A stretch of DNA of 64,000 nucleotides from Planctomycetota bacterium (lineage in GTDB: Bacteria; Planctomycetota; Planctomycetia; Pirellulales; Pirellulaceae), in NCBI GenBank assembly GCA_014381825.1, contig JACNKX010000095.1, forward strand, positions 62,001-126,000, written 5' to 3'. Positions 21,825 through 30,821 of the stretch are shown here, piece by piece. A model generated the notes under the pieces. That model saw nothing but the letters and a program-made list of their open reading frames with translations. It was not told the origin of the DNA and searched no databases. A program made the translations under genes and the position numbers. How positions within the stretch are numbered: position 1 is the stretch's first letter; each line of letters starts with the position of its first letter.

Positions 21825-22346
21825 TTAGCGGGGCGTCATTGAATCGGCATGCGGAGAGCGTCCTGCGAAGAGGCGGCTCATCTCAGACTCGAATTGGACA
21901 AGCGTTGCGATCAGGTGCCGGTAAACTGGCGTCGCTCCCTCGCAAGTGAGATCACTCAAAATTACGTCTCGAAAGTGTTCAAGGCTGTCGCTGGTGCGTT
22001 GTTGGACCACCTTCAGACTGTTTGACGAACGCTCGTCGCACGCTGCCGCCTTCTCAGTTTCGACTAACAGGTGCCGAATGTCTTGAGAGAGAGCGAGAAA
22101 ACTCTTGGCGACGAGGTCGAGGTGACAAAAATCGAGGCCGTTGGCAATCACGACTCGTGTCAACATCCCTTCGATTCGCTTCAGTTCCGGCAGCACGTCG
22201 TCCTGCAAATGTTGGAGATGGGCGACGAACTCATCTCGCGATGAATCTACTAAAGGGCAATCGTCAGATTGATACTGCTCAGGAGACGAAAACTGCAAGT
22301 GTTCGTTGGCGACACGTCGCGTTGGGTGGATGACGGATGAAGCCAT
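21825..22346 (-). CDS. Small helical protein of unknown function
   Basis: From the ATG at 22346 (GGGAG just upstream) the product has 173 residues; in-frame starts at 22364 and 22415 are possible. After about 30 polar residues it is predicted to be almost all helix (DEFVAHLQHLQDDVLPELKR and VVQQRTSDSLEHFRDVIL). The spacing recalls a hemerythrin-like four-helix bundle, but the iron-binding histidine pattern is not present, so that assignment is not supported. It converges with the toroid protein gene and is divergent from the flavoprotein gene. No signal peptide or membrane helix is seen. Confidence 0.5.
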   Translation of the reverse strand: MASSVIHPTRRVANEHLQFSSPEQYQSDDCPLVDSSRDEFVAHLQHLQDDVLPELKRIEGMLTRVVIANGLDFCHLDLVAKSFLALSQDIRHLLVETEKAAACDERSSNSLKVVQQRTSDSLEHFRDVILSDLTCEGATPVYRHLIATLVQFESEMSRLFAGRSPHADSMTPR

Positions 22347-22812
22347 GAGGGAGCTCCCTGTCATGTTGGCGAGGCTCGCGCGGCCTCGGAGGTGGGCATA
22401 CAACGCTCTGAGCATACCGCACTATATATGGATGTCAAGGTCCAGTTCTCTTCTTTATTTCAGAGATTGGATGAATTCTCAAACGGCTGAATACGCGCCG
22501 CTAACGGTCATGTACCTGGGCAGAGTAATTAAGCAAACCTAGAACAATTGTAGACTGCGAAGGCGACATATGTTCCGGCAGTGTGCATCTTCGCACATCT
22601 TCGCGCGAATCTGCGCGCGAGTAGCTTCTACGTCTTGGCATCATTAGCTGCGTTGGACTTTCTCGCTTCTTGGAAAGCTGGTACAAGCGTGCCCTTGGTG
22701 GTAGGTAACGTCTCCCCCCTTGTCGTCAACACGTGAAGCATATGCGCGAGTATCCAATCGGGCTGCGTGTTTGCCGCAGACTATCGACTGCCACGTCCAA
22801 AAGGAGATTCTG
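22347..22812. other. Divergent intergenic stretch
   Basis: The 466 bases contain AAGGAG (22801-22806), the ribosome binding site of the flavoprotein, and TA-rich sequence near 22425 that could be part of a promoter for the minus-strand gene. Nothing else recognisable was found. Confidence 0.4.
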
Positions 22813-24276
22813 ATGCGTCTGCCAATCGTGATCCAGGGTGGTATGGGAGTCGCTATTTCCCATTGGCCGTTGGCGAAGACCGTTTCGTCGTTGGGGCAAC
22901 TCGGCGTCGTATCTGGCATTGGCATTGATATGATCCTCTGTTGTCGTCTCTCTGACGGTGACTCCGAGGGGCACGTGCGACGCGCAATGGGCCATTTCCC
23001 CTTCCCGGACGTGGCCGAGCGGATCATCGAAGAGTATTTCTGCGCGACTGGACTTCCTGAGGATGCAACATCCAAGCTACCGGCGCTTTGGACGGCAACG
23101 CCGGCGATCAACCGCACTCAACTCGGCGTGCTCGCTGGATTCGTCGAGGTGTTCCTCGCGAAAGAAGGCCACGGCAATCCGGTCGGGATCAATCTTCTCG
23201 AGAAGGCACAACTCGCCAACCTGTCGGTGCTCTACGGGGCAATGCTTGCTGGCGTCGATGTAGTAATCGTTGGTGCTGGCGTGCCAATGAGATTTCCTGG
23301 CATCATCGACCGACTCACGCTGCACGAAGACGTCTCCTACCCTCTGGATGTTCGAGGCGCGAGTGACGGACAGGAAGCTCACATCGAACTGTGGCCGAAC
23401 GAGGTGTTTCCAGGTGTATCGGATCGAGTGGGCGAACTGCGACGCCCGATGTTCCTGCCGATCGTTTCGTCGAACGCGTTGGCAAGTGCATTGGTGAAGC
23501 GAGCCAACGGAAGAATTGACGGTTTTGTTGTCGAGTACCCGGTCGCCGGTGGCCACAACGCGCCGCCCCGTGGACGCGCAACTTACAACGACGCAGGTGA
23601 GCCGATCTACAGCGATAAAGACAACGTGGACCTCGACAAGTTGAAAGCCATGGGGTTGCCCTTTTGGTTGGCAGGAGGATTCGGCCGTCCGGGGCGTCTG
23701 AAAGAAGCGATTGACCGTGGCGCGGCGGGAGTCCAAGTGGGGACCCCGTTCGCCTACTGTGATGAATCGGGAATGGATCCCGACCTGCGTCAGCGAGTCC
23801 TCGACGATGTCCGCTCCGGCAATGTCCAAGTGTGCACCGATGCGAAGGCGTCGCCAACCGGTTTCCCATTCAAGGTCGTTCAGCTCGAAGGAACGGCGTC
23901 AGATCCTCGCAACCGCGCCGGGAGAGAGCGAGTTTGCGACCTCGGAATGCTACGTCAGATTTATGCGAAGAATGATGGGTCGCTGGGATACCGCTGTCCC
24001 GGTGAGCCGGTATCGGCATTCGAACAGAAAGGGGGCGACCCAGTAGATACCGAGGGTGTCGTTTGCCTTTGCAACTGCCTCGGTGCGACCGCCGGATATC
24101 CTCGGCATCGCAAGAACGGCTATGTCGAGATGCCACTCGTCACGGCCGGCGACATGCTGGTCGAGATTGGTTGCTTCTTGCCGGATGGTGCCACGCACTA
24201 CAGTGCTGAAGACGTCCTCCGCGCCATCCTCGATTCGACGGAGCCCACCGCGAGAGAGCGTGCCGAAGCAGCTTAG
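22813..24276 (+). CDS. Nitronate monooxygenase-family flavoprotein
   Basis: The 487-residue protein is a TIM-barrel FMN protein of the nitronate monooxygenase/2-nitropropane dioxygenase family. The N-terminal IQGGMGVAIS, the phosphate-binding segments GVDVVIVGAGVP and LAGGFGRPG, and the loop VEYPVAGGHNAPPRG with its GGH motif are typical of FMN binding and of the active site. It is longer than common family members (about 350) and has a cysteine cluster VCLCNCLGATAG near residue 420 that may bind a metal or cluster. A PfaD-like or enoyl reductase role cannot be excluded. AAGGAG seven bases before the ATG at 22813 fixes the start. It appears monocistronic. Confidence 0.75.
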   Translation: MRLPIVIQGGMGVAISHWPLAKTVSSLGQLGVVSGIGIDMILCCRLSDGDSEGHVRRAMGHFPFPDVAERIIEEYFCATGLPEDATSKLPALWTATPAINRTQLGVLAGFVEVFLAKEGHGNPVGINLLEKAQLANLSVLYGAMLAGVDVVIVGAGVPMRFPGIIDRLTLHEDVSYPLDVRGASDGQEAHIELWPNEVFPGVSDRVGELRRPMFLPIVSSNALASALVKRANGRIDGFVVEYPVAGGHNAPPRGRATYNDAGEPIYSDKDNVDLDKLKAMGLPFWLAGGFGRPGRLKEAIDRGAAGVQVGTPFAYCDESGMDPDLRQRVLDDVRSGNVQVCTDAKASPTGFPFKVVQLEGTASDPRNRAGRERVCDLGMLRQIYAKNDGSLGYRCPGEPVSAFEQKGGDPVDTEGVVCLCNCLGATAGYPRHRKNGYVEMPLVTAGDMLVEIGCFLPDGATHYSAEDVLRAILDSTEPTARERAEAA

Positions 24277-24373
24277 TAGCAACTCGCCAATTGACGGCTG
24301 TAGACAGTTCATTACGTCGCCGACTCCGGGACGGCAGGAAAGCGACAGAGTGGTTTGCGATGTCGCGCGGCGC

Positions 24374-24701
24374 GGACTGACCCCCTCCCCTAAAATTGAT
24401 CCATGTTAAGTGAGAGAATCCTTTCCGGCCGTAGATGGTCGCCAGTTAAGGCTCTTGGTCATCGTCGATGAGTACACTCGTGAATGCTTGGCACTTGAAG
24501 TAGCCCGTTTGTTCACCTCGCAAGACGTGATCGGCGTTCTGCAATATCTCTTTGCCGTTCGAGGCACTCCTCAGCACATTCGCAGCCGACCAACTGCTGC
24601 GAGTCGGTGCCCGTGGCCCTGAGTTCGTCGCAACGGTCATTCGCGATTGGCTGCGACGTTCTGAAGTCGGGCCGCTGCTCATTGCCAAAGGAAGCCCTTG
24701 A
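24374..24701 (+). pseudogene. IS3-family transposase remnant (integrase catalytic core), frameshifted
   Basis: The first frame (24410-24622) gives DGRQLRLLVIVDEYTREC and LFAVRGTPQHIRS, the catalytic core of an IS3-type transposase. The continuation, GPEFVATVIRDWL to LIAKGSP, is in another frame and ends at a TGA at 24699. Between HIRS and GPEF are about 28 bases where an intact gene has about six, so an insertion of roughly 22 bases caused the shift. The region before 24404 (GGACTGACCCC, then AAAATTGATCCA) resembles an IS terminus, which would mean the 5' half of the gene was deleted. The element is dead. Confidence 0.7.
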
Positions 24702-24811
24702 CATCAAGACTTAAACCCGCGACGCAAACCCAATTCAAAGACAACGATGTTCCCAAAATGTTCCCAATTTGTGGCCGGGCAAAAAGAAAGGACTCACGCC
24801 CTTTGACGTAA
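24702..24811 (+). pseudogene. Possible C-terminal tail of a tyrosine integrase beside tRNA-Leu
   Basis: An open frame without a start reads QFKDNDVPKMFPICG and ends at TAA (24809-24811). The VPKMFP-type tail close to a tRNA gene resembles the C-termini of some site-specific integrases whose genes end at a tRNA attachment site. Only about 36 residues are present, directly after the broken transposase, so this is a weak assignment. Confidence 0.25.
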
Positions 24812-24817
24812 GTCCTT
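24781..24817 (-). terminator. Rho-independent terminator of tRNA-Leu
   Basis: Read on the minus strand, an 11-bp stem (24807-24817 with 24788-24798, one G-T pair) with an 8-base loop is followed by TCTTTTT. It lies 12 bases past the 3' end of the tRNA. Confidence 0.75.
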
Positions 24818-24828
24818 GCTGCGTAAAG

Positions 24829-24913
<85 letters not shown>

Positions 24914-24931
24914 TAATTGGCTATGAAAAAC

Positions 24932-24959
24932 AGTTTACGTCGAGATGGTGCATGGTCAA
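24932..24959 (-). promoter_or_regulatory. Predicted sigma70-type promoter of tRNA-Leu
   Basis: On the minus strand TTGACC (24954-24959) and TAAACT (24932-24937) are separated by 16 bases. Transcription would begin about 10 bases before the mature tRNA 5' end. Placement fits, but the -10 box is imperfect (4 of 6). Confidence 0.45.
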
Positions 24960-24979
24960 TGCCCCGATGCGTCCGATGA

Positions 24980-26476
24980 CTAACGGTGACGAAGGACCAC
25001 GGCGAGGTCCGCTTGAGGATCAAGCGACCGGACAAGTCGTAGCAGCTCGTCCGCTGTCGCCGTGTTATGCAAGCGCAGCTGTCGCGAAATCTCTAACTGT
25101 AACGAAGGTCGTTCCGACGAGGTTTTCAGGACCAACAGAACGTCGCCTTCCGACATCTGTAGGCGTGTTAGTTCTGGATTCAATTCTGGTTCAACGCCGA
25201 GCGGCAACGAACTAGCTTCAATCAGCTCGACGCCCGATTGTCGAACCAGGATCGCTCGGATGTCTCCAGCCATTGAGAATTCTAGTTCGCCCGAGTCGGG
25301 GATGGCTTTGCAGTAGAAGAGCGAAGCGGTATGCCCGCCAGCGGACGAATTCCAAATCGTGCCATTTGCTCGAGAGATCATCTGCCTTGCGTCGTGCGGA
25401 TACTCTGCGTGAGCACGAACATTTGCCTGCAACGCACCGGCACTTAGCGCGGACTCGACCCGCAATCCTTCGGAGGTTCCGAGAGCGAGGGCCAGCGATC
25501 CGTCGGGCGGAACAAACCAATCGTAGAAGCCGCCTGCAAGCTCATCGTCGGCCGCCAACCAGCCGGAAACATCCCAGTCATCCAAAAGGGGTTTGATATT
25601 CGGGAGATGATCGTGCTGCCATTGCATGGCGTGAATGATCTGTCGATCCGCCTGCTTGGATGCTCGACACTCGCCGAGAAGAACTTCGCGTTGCAATTCA
25701 GCAGCGATACTTCCCGCGATGATTTCAGCCAAGTGAACTTGTTGATCTGTGAAATCGCGGACGGCATCGGCAAAGAACCAAATCGTTCCAAGTGGATCGG
25801 TTGGGCTGGCGACTGGGAGGCAAACGGCGGCAGGGAACGGCTCCGGAGTCTTCCAGTGTGGCAAAAGGCTAACGTCTTCTAAGACAACGGCATGACCGAT
25901 TAGCGCTTCAAGTTCGGCGAAAGCACTCTCCAGAGGTCGCGCTGGTTGCAAAAATTGCTCCTGTGGCAGGCCCCAGCATGCTCGCAGTTTCAATTCAGTC
26001 GTTGTGTCGTCGAGCATATACAGGCCCGCCGCGCTACAACCGATCGCTTCGGCACCGTTTCGGAGCATGGCTTCGAGCCGGATCGCCAGGTGTTCTTCAT
26101 CCTCTCGCTTCGGTGAGACAGGAACTCCTATCGCGAGTTCGGCTTCGCGACGCCATATCGCGGCTTGTAAGCCGCCGAGTTTTCCGAACAGGTCCGAGAC
26201 GGCACCAGCAAGTTGCGCCGCGCGATCAAAGTCAATGGCTGACGCGCCGGTCGAATCCGTATGGAGTGTAGAGGCTGGCTTTACTAGGAGGGGATAGTGG
26301 CTGTTCGAGTTTGCGTCGAGGCCTTCCGAATCTCGGTCGAGTGACCATCCAGTCGCGACTTCAAAAGCCGAGGCGATGGATCCGAAAGTGTCGTTGGTAA
26401 GAGATGGCGGCGTTGGGGTAGCCGGCTCTTCGGCAACGTGTAGGCGGAGGAAAGAGGGCAAGTTGTTGGTCACCAT
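24980..26476 (-). CDS. GAF domain protein with degenerate SpoIIE/PP2C phosphatase domain
   Basis: The 498-residue cytoplasmic protein has an unassigned N-terminal region (1-100), a GAF domain at about residues 120-265 (AIGCSAAGLYMLDDTTTEL and VCLPVASPTDPLGTIWFF), a connecting helix and a SpoIIE/RsbU-like domain from about 300. The fold-specific segments are easy to recognise, but the acidic metal ligands are changed: GGD is AGG, DVSG is GTSEG, AGH is AGD, TDG is TSS and the final DD is AD. It is therefore probably inactive as a phosphatase and may act as a sensor or binding protein. AGGAAC precedes the ATG at 26476. Confidence 0.7.
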   Translation of the reverse strand: MVTNNLPSFLRLHVAEEPATPTPPSLTNDTFGSIASAFEVATGWSLDRDSEGLDANSNSHYPLLVKPASTLHTDSTGASAIDFDRAAQLAGAVSDLFGKLGGLQAAIWRREAELAIGVPVSPKREDEEHLAIRLEAMLRNGAEAIGCSAAGLYMLDDTTTELKLRACWGLPQEQFLQPARPLESAFAELEALIGHAVVLEDVSLLPHWKTPEPFPAAVCLPVASPTDPLGTIWFFADAVRDFTDQQVHLAEIIAGSIAAELQREVLLGECRASKQADRQIIHAMQWQHDHLPNIKPLLDDWDVSGWLAADDELAGGFYDWFVPPDGSLALALGTSEGLRVESALSAGALQANVRAHAEYPHDARQMISRANGTIWNSSAGGHTASLFYCKAIPDSGELEFSMAGDIRAILVRQSGVELIEASSLPLGVEPELNPELTRLQMSEGDVLLVLKTSSERPSLQLEISRQLRLHNTATADELLRLVRSLDPQADLAVVLRHR

Positions 26477-26672
26477 GCGTTCCTAGATCGAATGCGTGAA
26501 ATCGCAGTTCCGATCCATGGAACTCACTCGGCACACCCGTTTCGTGGAGGGTGCGCACTCTTTCCGTAACCGTCAGGGATTAACATCGTCCGACGGATTC
26601 AGAAACTGTATTGGTTTCAGCCAGAGTGACGGTCTGATTGATGGCGCGCTCGGCACAACTCTTACATTTGGC

Positions 26673-28529
26673 CTATTCCGGCCCAGCGGCGGGTAGGTCG
26701 AGGTAGAAGTGCTCATGCTGAATCCAAGTGGGCTTTACGTCGAACCGCATCAGCATTTGTGAGAGCATCGGTTGCTGGATGTCCTCGGTTGGCAGGACGC
26801 CGAGCGGCACTAGTATAGAGGCCGCATCTGGCAATGCGGCAAATCGTGTAATCAGTCCTTCGAGGTGATGGCCGATTATCTCCCCACCAACAGAGGCTAG
26901 ATCGCCGCGCTCCGCCGAATGAACAGAAACGGCGGTCGCGAGCGTTAGGGCGGGTGCCTGTTTTGCGACCATCAAATCTGTTCTCAACGCCGATACTTGA
27001 CCAGAAAGATCCAAACCTGCTGGAACATTGGCATACGTTCTCGCGCGAAAACGTGCGATAGCAGATGAACTCGTTGCGGAAACTCGAACAACGTCAAAGG
27101 CGGTCGCTTGCTGGCCGATCAGGCGTGGTGTGACCGCAGTCATGATCGGGGGAACAGAAGCCATCAACAGTGGTGCCAATTGGCCATTGGGACGTTCTGG
27201 AAACAAGCCTAGAAATGGGTTTTTGCTGACAGCTTCGTCGTACAAGTGCTTGTCGAGCGTTTTGAAATCACCGGAACGAGCTTGTGCAATACTCGTCGCT
27301 ATCCTTGCTCGCCAACGAAGCAGTTCTCGCGTCGCGGCGTCGTAGGCCTTGACTTCGCCGTCGAAACTAGGTGATCGGGCCGCCAGTTGCCGTAGTGCAA
27401 GGTCCCATGCCTTCACGGCCTTTTCATCTGCAACCTGACGAGCAAGCGGAGCCAGTGAATTCAGATACTCGACGTACAGACGGTGGGTATCATCGCCGGA
27501 TACACGTGCGGCGTCCGCGCGAATCAGCGCGATCACTGCCTCGATGACCACAGTGCTAAATTGATCGTAGTCTTGCTGCATTGTGGCTGACGTCGGATCT
27601 GGACTGATTTTCGTCGCGCTAGCGCCCGCCATTTGGAACAGAGGTTGCATCGCCCAATCCAGTGCCCGACAACGCAAACACGCAACATGAACCTCTGACC
27701 AGAGTGCGCCGATCCCTTCGACGAGTTGCGGTCCCGTCACTTGCTCGCCTTCCCAGTCCGCTTGTCCGGAGGTTGCGATGGCCGCTGTCGCCTCGCGAAT
27801 CGCTGTCGTATGGGTCAAGAAATCCGGAAGTTGCTGTGCTCGTGATTGACCTAACTGCTGCGCCGCTTCTTGAGAGCGAATTCGACTCATCGCTGTATCG
27901 ATCGCGGCGCGGACTTCTCCAAATGGCTTTTCGATATCTTCGCGCTCTTGATCGGAAAGAAAGCATATTCCAACTTCGAGCCCTCTAAACAGGCGGTTCA
28001 ATTCTTCCTCGGCCGCGATCCACTTCTGTTCGGAAACAAGCTTTTGGACTTTCTCCAACGTCTTAAGCCGTGCGGGTGTCTGCTTCTGGATCGCAAGTCG
28101 GATGGAGTTGACAAACTTTTGAGAGCTGGGTGCCCCCGCGAACGGTCGAATCACCTCGTTCCATTGCCGCGCCCCGATGCCGCGATATCGCATTGCAAAG
28201 TCGACGCCAGAAGGTTCTGCCAGAATCTCGAGTTGAGGAGCCAAGCGATAAACTTCACGGTATTTTGAATACGTTTGACCGATCGCCTTCCCGCTCAGGC
28301 GGGCACCACGACCTTTGGCGATTGCGTCGAGTTGTGTTTGCGTTTCTTGGTATGCTGCCGCATAGAGTGACGATGCCTTCGCATGTAGTTCTTTTGCGAC
28401 GTCACCACCATGCGCGTCCAGCGAAGCATGCGAATCTTTGTGATTAGGATTGGCCTGAGCGGACGTCACGATCGTACACAAGGTGACGCAGATGATTTGA
28501 AGTAACCGCATGGTGCGAACGAGAGTCAT
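26673..28529 (-). CDS. Large exported protein of unknown function
   Basis: The 618-residue protein has a signal peptide (MRLLQIICVTLCTIVTSAQA from the second ATG). The mature protein is alanine- and glutamine-rich and mainly helical, and no catalytic motif or repeat family was recognised. It contains two closely spaced cysteines (CLRC near residue 285). GGGAGAG upstream supports the ATG at 28529; the ATG at 28511 would give a more typical signal peptide. The lipoprotein gene 68 bases downstream on the same strand may be cotranscribed. Confidence 0.55.
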   Translation of the reverse strand: MTLVRTMRLLQIICVTLCTIVTSAQANPNHKDSHASLDAHGGDVAKELHAKASSLYAAAYQETQTQLDAIAKGRGARLSGKAIGQTYSKYREVYRLAPQLEILAEPSGVDFAMRYRGIGARQWNEVIRPFAGAPSSQKFVNSIRLAIQKQTPARLKTLEKVQKLVSEQKWIAAEEELNRLFRGLEVGICFLSDQEREDIEKPFGEVRAAIDTAMSRIRSQEAAQQLGQSRAQQLPDFLTHTTAIREATAAIATSGQADWEGEQVTGPQLVEGIGALWSEVHVACLRCRALDWAMQPLFQMAGASATKISPDPTSATMQQDYDQFSTVVIEAVIALIRADAARVSGDDTHRLYVEYLNSLAPLARQVADEKAVKAWDLALRQLAARSPSFDGEVKAYDAATRELLRWRARIATSIAQARSGDFKTLDKHLYDEAVSKNPFLGLFPERPNGQLAPLLMASVPPIMTAVTPRLIGQQATAFDVVRVSATSSSAIARFRARTYANVPAGLDLSGQVSALRTDLMVAKQAPALTLATAVSVHSAERGDLASVGGEIIGHHLEGLITRFAALPDAASILVPLGVLPTEDIQQPMLSQMLMRFDVKPTWIQHEHFYLDLPAAGPE

Positions 28530-28597
28530 TCGTTCTCTCCCTATCTGTCAGGTGCTAATTCTGAAGGTGTTCTAGCCGAACTCGCGGAATCACTTTG

Positions 28598-29188
28598 CTA
28601 TTCGATGAGGCCAGTGAATTTACCGGACACTGGAATCTCAGCGCCTGTGGTCGTTTCACGTAAAGTTGCGCTAGTTAACTCGGCGGAAACGAGTTGGTCT
28701 GCGATCGCAGTGATCTTGAATTCGATTGGAGTTGCGATATCGGAAAACAAGATCGGCCCCTCGGCTTCGCGTTGGACAAACATTCGAGCCAAGAGAGGCT
28801 CGTCTTGCAGTTCAGCCAGTGAGTTGGCTTGTACTTGAGCCTGAAGGTACACCGATGGAAACGATTCGCGCTCGGCGTCACGGTAGCTTTGCAGCTGAAA
28901 AGCCGTTGGCCGCCCTTCCCCTTGAGGAATGAAACTTACGTAGCAGGCTTCGGTCTTGAGCGGTTCACCAGCGACGAGCTCAATACTACCGGCCAAATTC
29001 AGTTGCTCTTGAACTTGCTCCGTCGTTACCTCCATCTTTTCTTCCACGGCTTGCTTGGCTTTCGCTGTGTTCTCTGACACGGCAGTCTTTGCCTTGTCGA
29101 GCGCGCCCGTTAGATCTTCCTTACTACATCCGGTCGCGATGACGGCCGCGATCAAAATCGCCGCTCGGCAGTATATTAATTGCGACAT
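28598..29188 (-). CDS. Small lipoprotein of unknown function
   Basis: The 196-residue protein starts at the ATG at 29188, with AGAGGAG about eight bases upstream, in preference to the in-frame start at 29305. The N-terminus MSQLIYCRAAILIAAVIATG is followed by cysteine in a lipobox-like context (IATGC), so it is probably lipid-anchored. Residues 25-65 are a charged helix rich in K, A and E, like an alanine-rich coiled coil, and the remaining 130 residues look beta-rich. No family was recognised. The gene lies between the queuosine-modifying glycosyltransferase and the exported protein, all on the minus strand. Confidence 0.6.
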   Translation of the reverse strand: MSQLIYCRAAILIAAVIATGCSKEDLTGALDKAKTAVSENTAKAKQAVEEKMEVTTEQVQEQLNLAGSIELVAGEPLKTEACYVSFIPQGEGRPTAFQLQSYRDAERESFPSVYLQAQVQANSLAELQDEPLLARMFVQREAEGPILFSDIATPIEFKITAIADQLVSAELTSATLRETTTGAEIPVSGKFTGLIE

Positions 29189-29321
29189 ATGAATCTCCTC
29201 TTTCTCCATAGCGAATGATGAATAGAGTGCGTCCGCGTGATTGAGATAAGAAATAGATGCGGACGGAAGGTCATTTATGGTGACATGCTGACATGGTTTG
29301 GTCAACCAAATCGAGTAGTGG

Positions 29322-30452
29322 TTAACGACGGGACATCACGTCATTACGGCAGCACTCGATCGCACGATCCAGCCGGTCTGCGACATTCGGCCATGCATAT
29401 CGAGACGCAATCTCTGCGCTCCCTCCCCCATCGGACCAACAGGTTGCAGAATTAACCACACGTTGGCCCAGTGTTTTTAGGCACCGAGCGATTCCCTGCG
29501 CCGTGGCATCGTGAAAGAAGTCGTCGTCGTTGCCGAGGACTTCAGGATACGCCAGTTGCCGAGGGACAAGCGGAAAGCATCCTGCTGCGACAGCTTCGAC
29601 AATGGCGATTCCGAAGAATTCATGAATCGCCGTCGAGACAACAACGTCAGCTTCGTTCAACTTGGTTACGTACTCTGCGTGGCTTGCGACATAGCCCCAA
29701 TGATCGATCTGTTCCGAGAACCGTTCCTGCGCCTTCGCAAAGCAACCAGGCACCTTCCCGTAGGATTCGCCAAGCACTGTGATCCGAAAGTCCACGCCTT
29801 GTTGTTGCAGCACATTCAATGCTTCAAAGAAAGTATCAGGATCTTTATCGTACTCCCAGCGGCTGACCCAAAGAATCCGAAGCGGGCCAGGTCGTCGAGT
29901 TGAACGTGGCGTGTGAGTCTCGATGCCCGGCGAGTGAACCGATGCCTTTGCCAAGATTTGCTCCGCCGCGTGAACTAACGGATAGTCCGGCATCTTGCGC
30001 ATCCAATCCGTAACGGCAGTGGAATAGGCTTCGCGATGAAATGACGAGTTAAACCAAACTGCGTCGGCGGCGAGGCAAGTTGTAATGTTCGTGAATGCGA
30101 AATGGAGGTCTCGTTCGCTAGAATCGCGATTCGGATACGTCAACTGATTTTCATGAAAGTAGACGGCTGACGGCAGCCTCCAAACGCGCTCGTTGCACAT
30201 TCCGCGAAACTCCGCGAGATTCAACATATCGGTGCAAAACAGGGCGTCCCATGATTGTGTCGTACGATCAGGAGCGGATAACGCGTCGGCGAACGTGACG
30301 GGTGCATGGCGCATTCGCCATTTCCATTTGTAGGCCGGCAAAGTCAAGACATCAAACTCGTGTCGACTGTGTGCGATCCACCCGTCAAGAAAGGCTTGAT
30401 GGCTGCCGCCATGGTAGGGATTGAGAGCTAGAATTTGCATGATGTCGTTCAT
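29322..30452 (-). CDS. tRNA-queuosine alpha-mannosyltransferase-like glycosyltransferase (DUF3524)
   Basis: The 376-residue protein has the N-terminal DUF3524 domain with its diagnostic segments NPYHGGSHQAFLDGW, LTLPAYKWKWRMRHA and YFHENQLTYPNRD, and a C-terminal GT4-type glycosyltransferase domain with EFFGIAIVEAVAAGCFPL, the donor-binding E-x7-E region. The mammalian relative GTDC1/QTMAN adds mannose to queuosine in tRNA-Asp, and bacterial members of this family are commonly annotated with that activity. A role in tRNA modification is therefore likely, but the substrate is not shown by the sequence. ATG at 30452 was used; ATG at 30440 is an alternative. It is divergent from the Trm112-like and HIT genes. 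Confidence 0.8.
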   Translation of the reverse strand: MNDIMQILALNPYHGGSHQAFLDGWIAHSRHEFDVLTLPAYKWKWRMRHAPVTFADALSAPDRTTQSWDALFCTDMLNLAEFRGMCNERVWRLPSAVYFHENQLTYPNRDSSERDLHFAFTNITTCLAADAVWFNSSFHREAYSTAVTDWMRKMPDYPLVHAAEQILAKASVHSPGIETHTPRSTRRPGPLRILWVSRWEYDKDPDTFFEALNVLQQQGVDFRITVLGESYGKVPGCFAKAQERFSEQIDHWGYVASHAEYVTKLNEADVVVSTAIHEFFGIAIVEAVAAGCFPLVPRQLAYPEVLGNDDDFFHDATAQGIARCLKTLGQRVVNSATCWSDGGGSAEIASRYAWPNVADRLDRAIECCRNDVMSRR

Positions 30453-30533
30453 CCTGCCTAGACCACTCGACAGCGCCGAGCCGAGTTGTATGCTGCAATG
30501 ATCGTAACCGATTGATGCAGTGGGTTAAGTTGC

Positions 30534-30821
30534 ATGACGAATATAACGGACGGTGTCATCAACTTGTTGCAATGCCCGCTTACAAAGCAACGATTGGTCG
30601 CGGTCGAGGCTAAAGTACTCGATCATGTGAACGACAAGATCCGTCACAGCGAGTTGACAAACCGTCTTGGCGCGATCGTCAGTGATGTACTAGATGACGG
30701 TTTGGTTAACGCTTCGGGCGCGTGGCTCTACCCCGTGCGCGATAGTATGGTGTGCCTGTTGACCGACGAAGCGATCCCGTTGGATGAATTCGCGACCGTA
30801 GACCAGGAGGATATCGCATGA
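30534..30821 (+). CDS. Trm112-like small protein
   Basis: The 95-residue protein resembles the Trm112/UPF0434 family: LLQCPLTKQRLV near the N-terminus, a middle insertion and NASGAWLYPVRDSMVCLLTDEAIPL at the end, which corresponds to the family motif Y-P-[IV]-x-x-[GD]-[IV]-P-x-[LM]-L. In yeast and archaea Trm112 activates methyltransferases. Here only one cysteine of the usual zinc-binding pairs is kept in the first motif, so zinc binding is uncertain. The stop overlaps the HIT start as ATGA, showing coupling. Confidence 0.6.
   Translation: MTNITDGVINLLQCPLTKQRLVAVEAKVLDHVNDKIRHSELTNRLGAIVSDVLDDGLVNASGAWLYPVRDSMVCLLTDEAIPLDEFATVDQEDIA

Noticed and set aside
29230-29265. 7-bp inverted repeat (CGTCCGC/GCGGACG) between the lipoprotein and glycosyltransferase genes
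   Set aside because: Long AT-rich loop and no T-run; could arise by chance and is not called a terminator.
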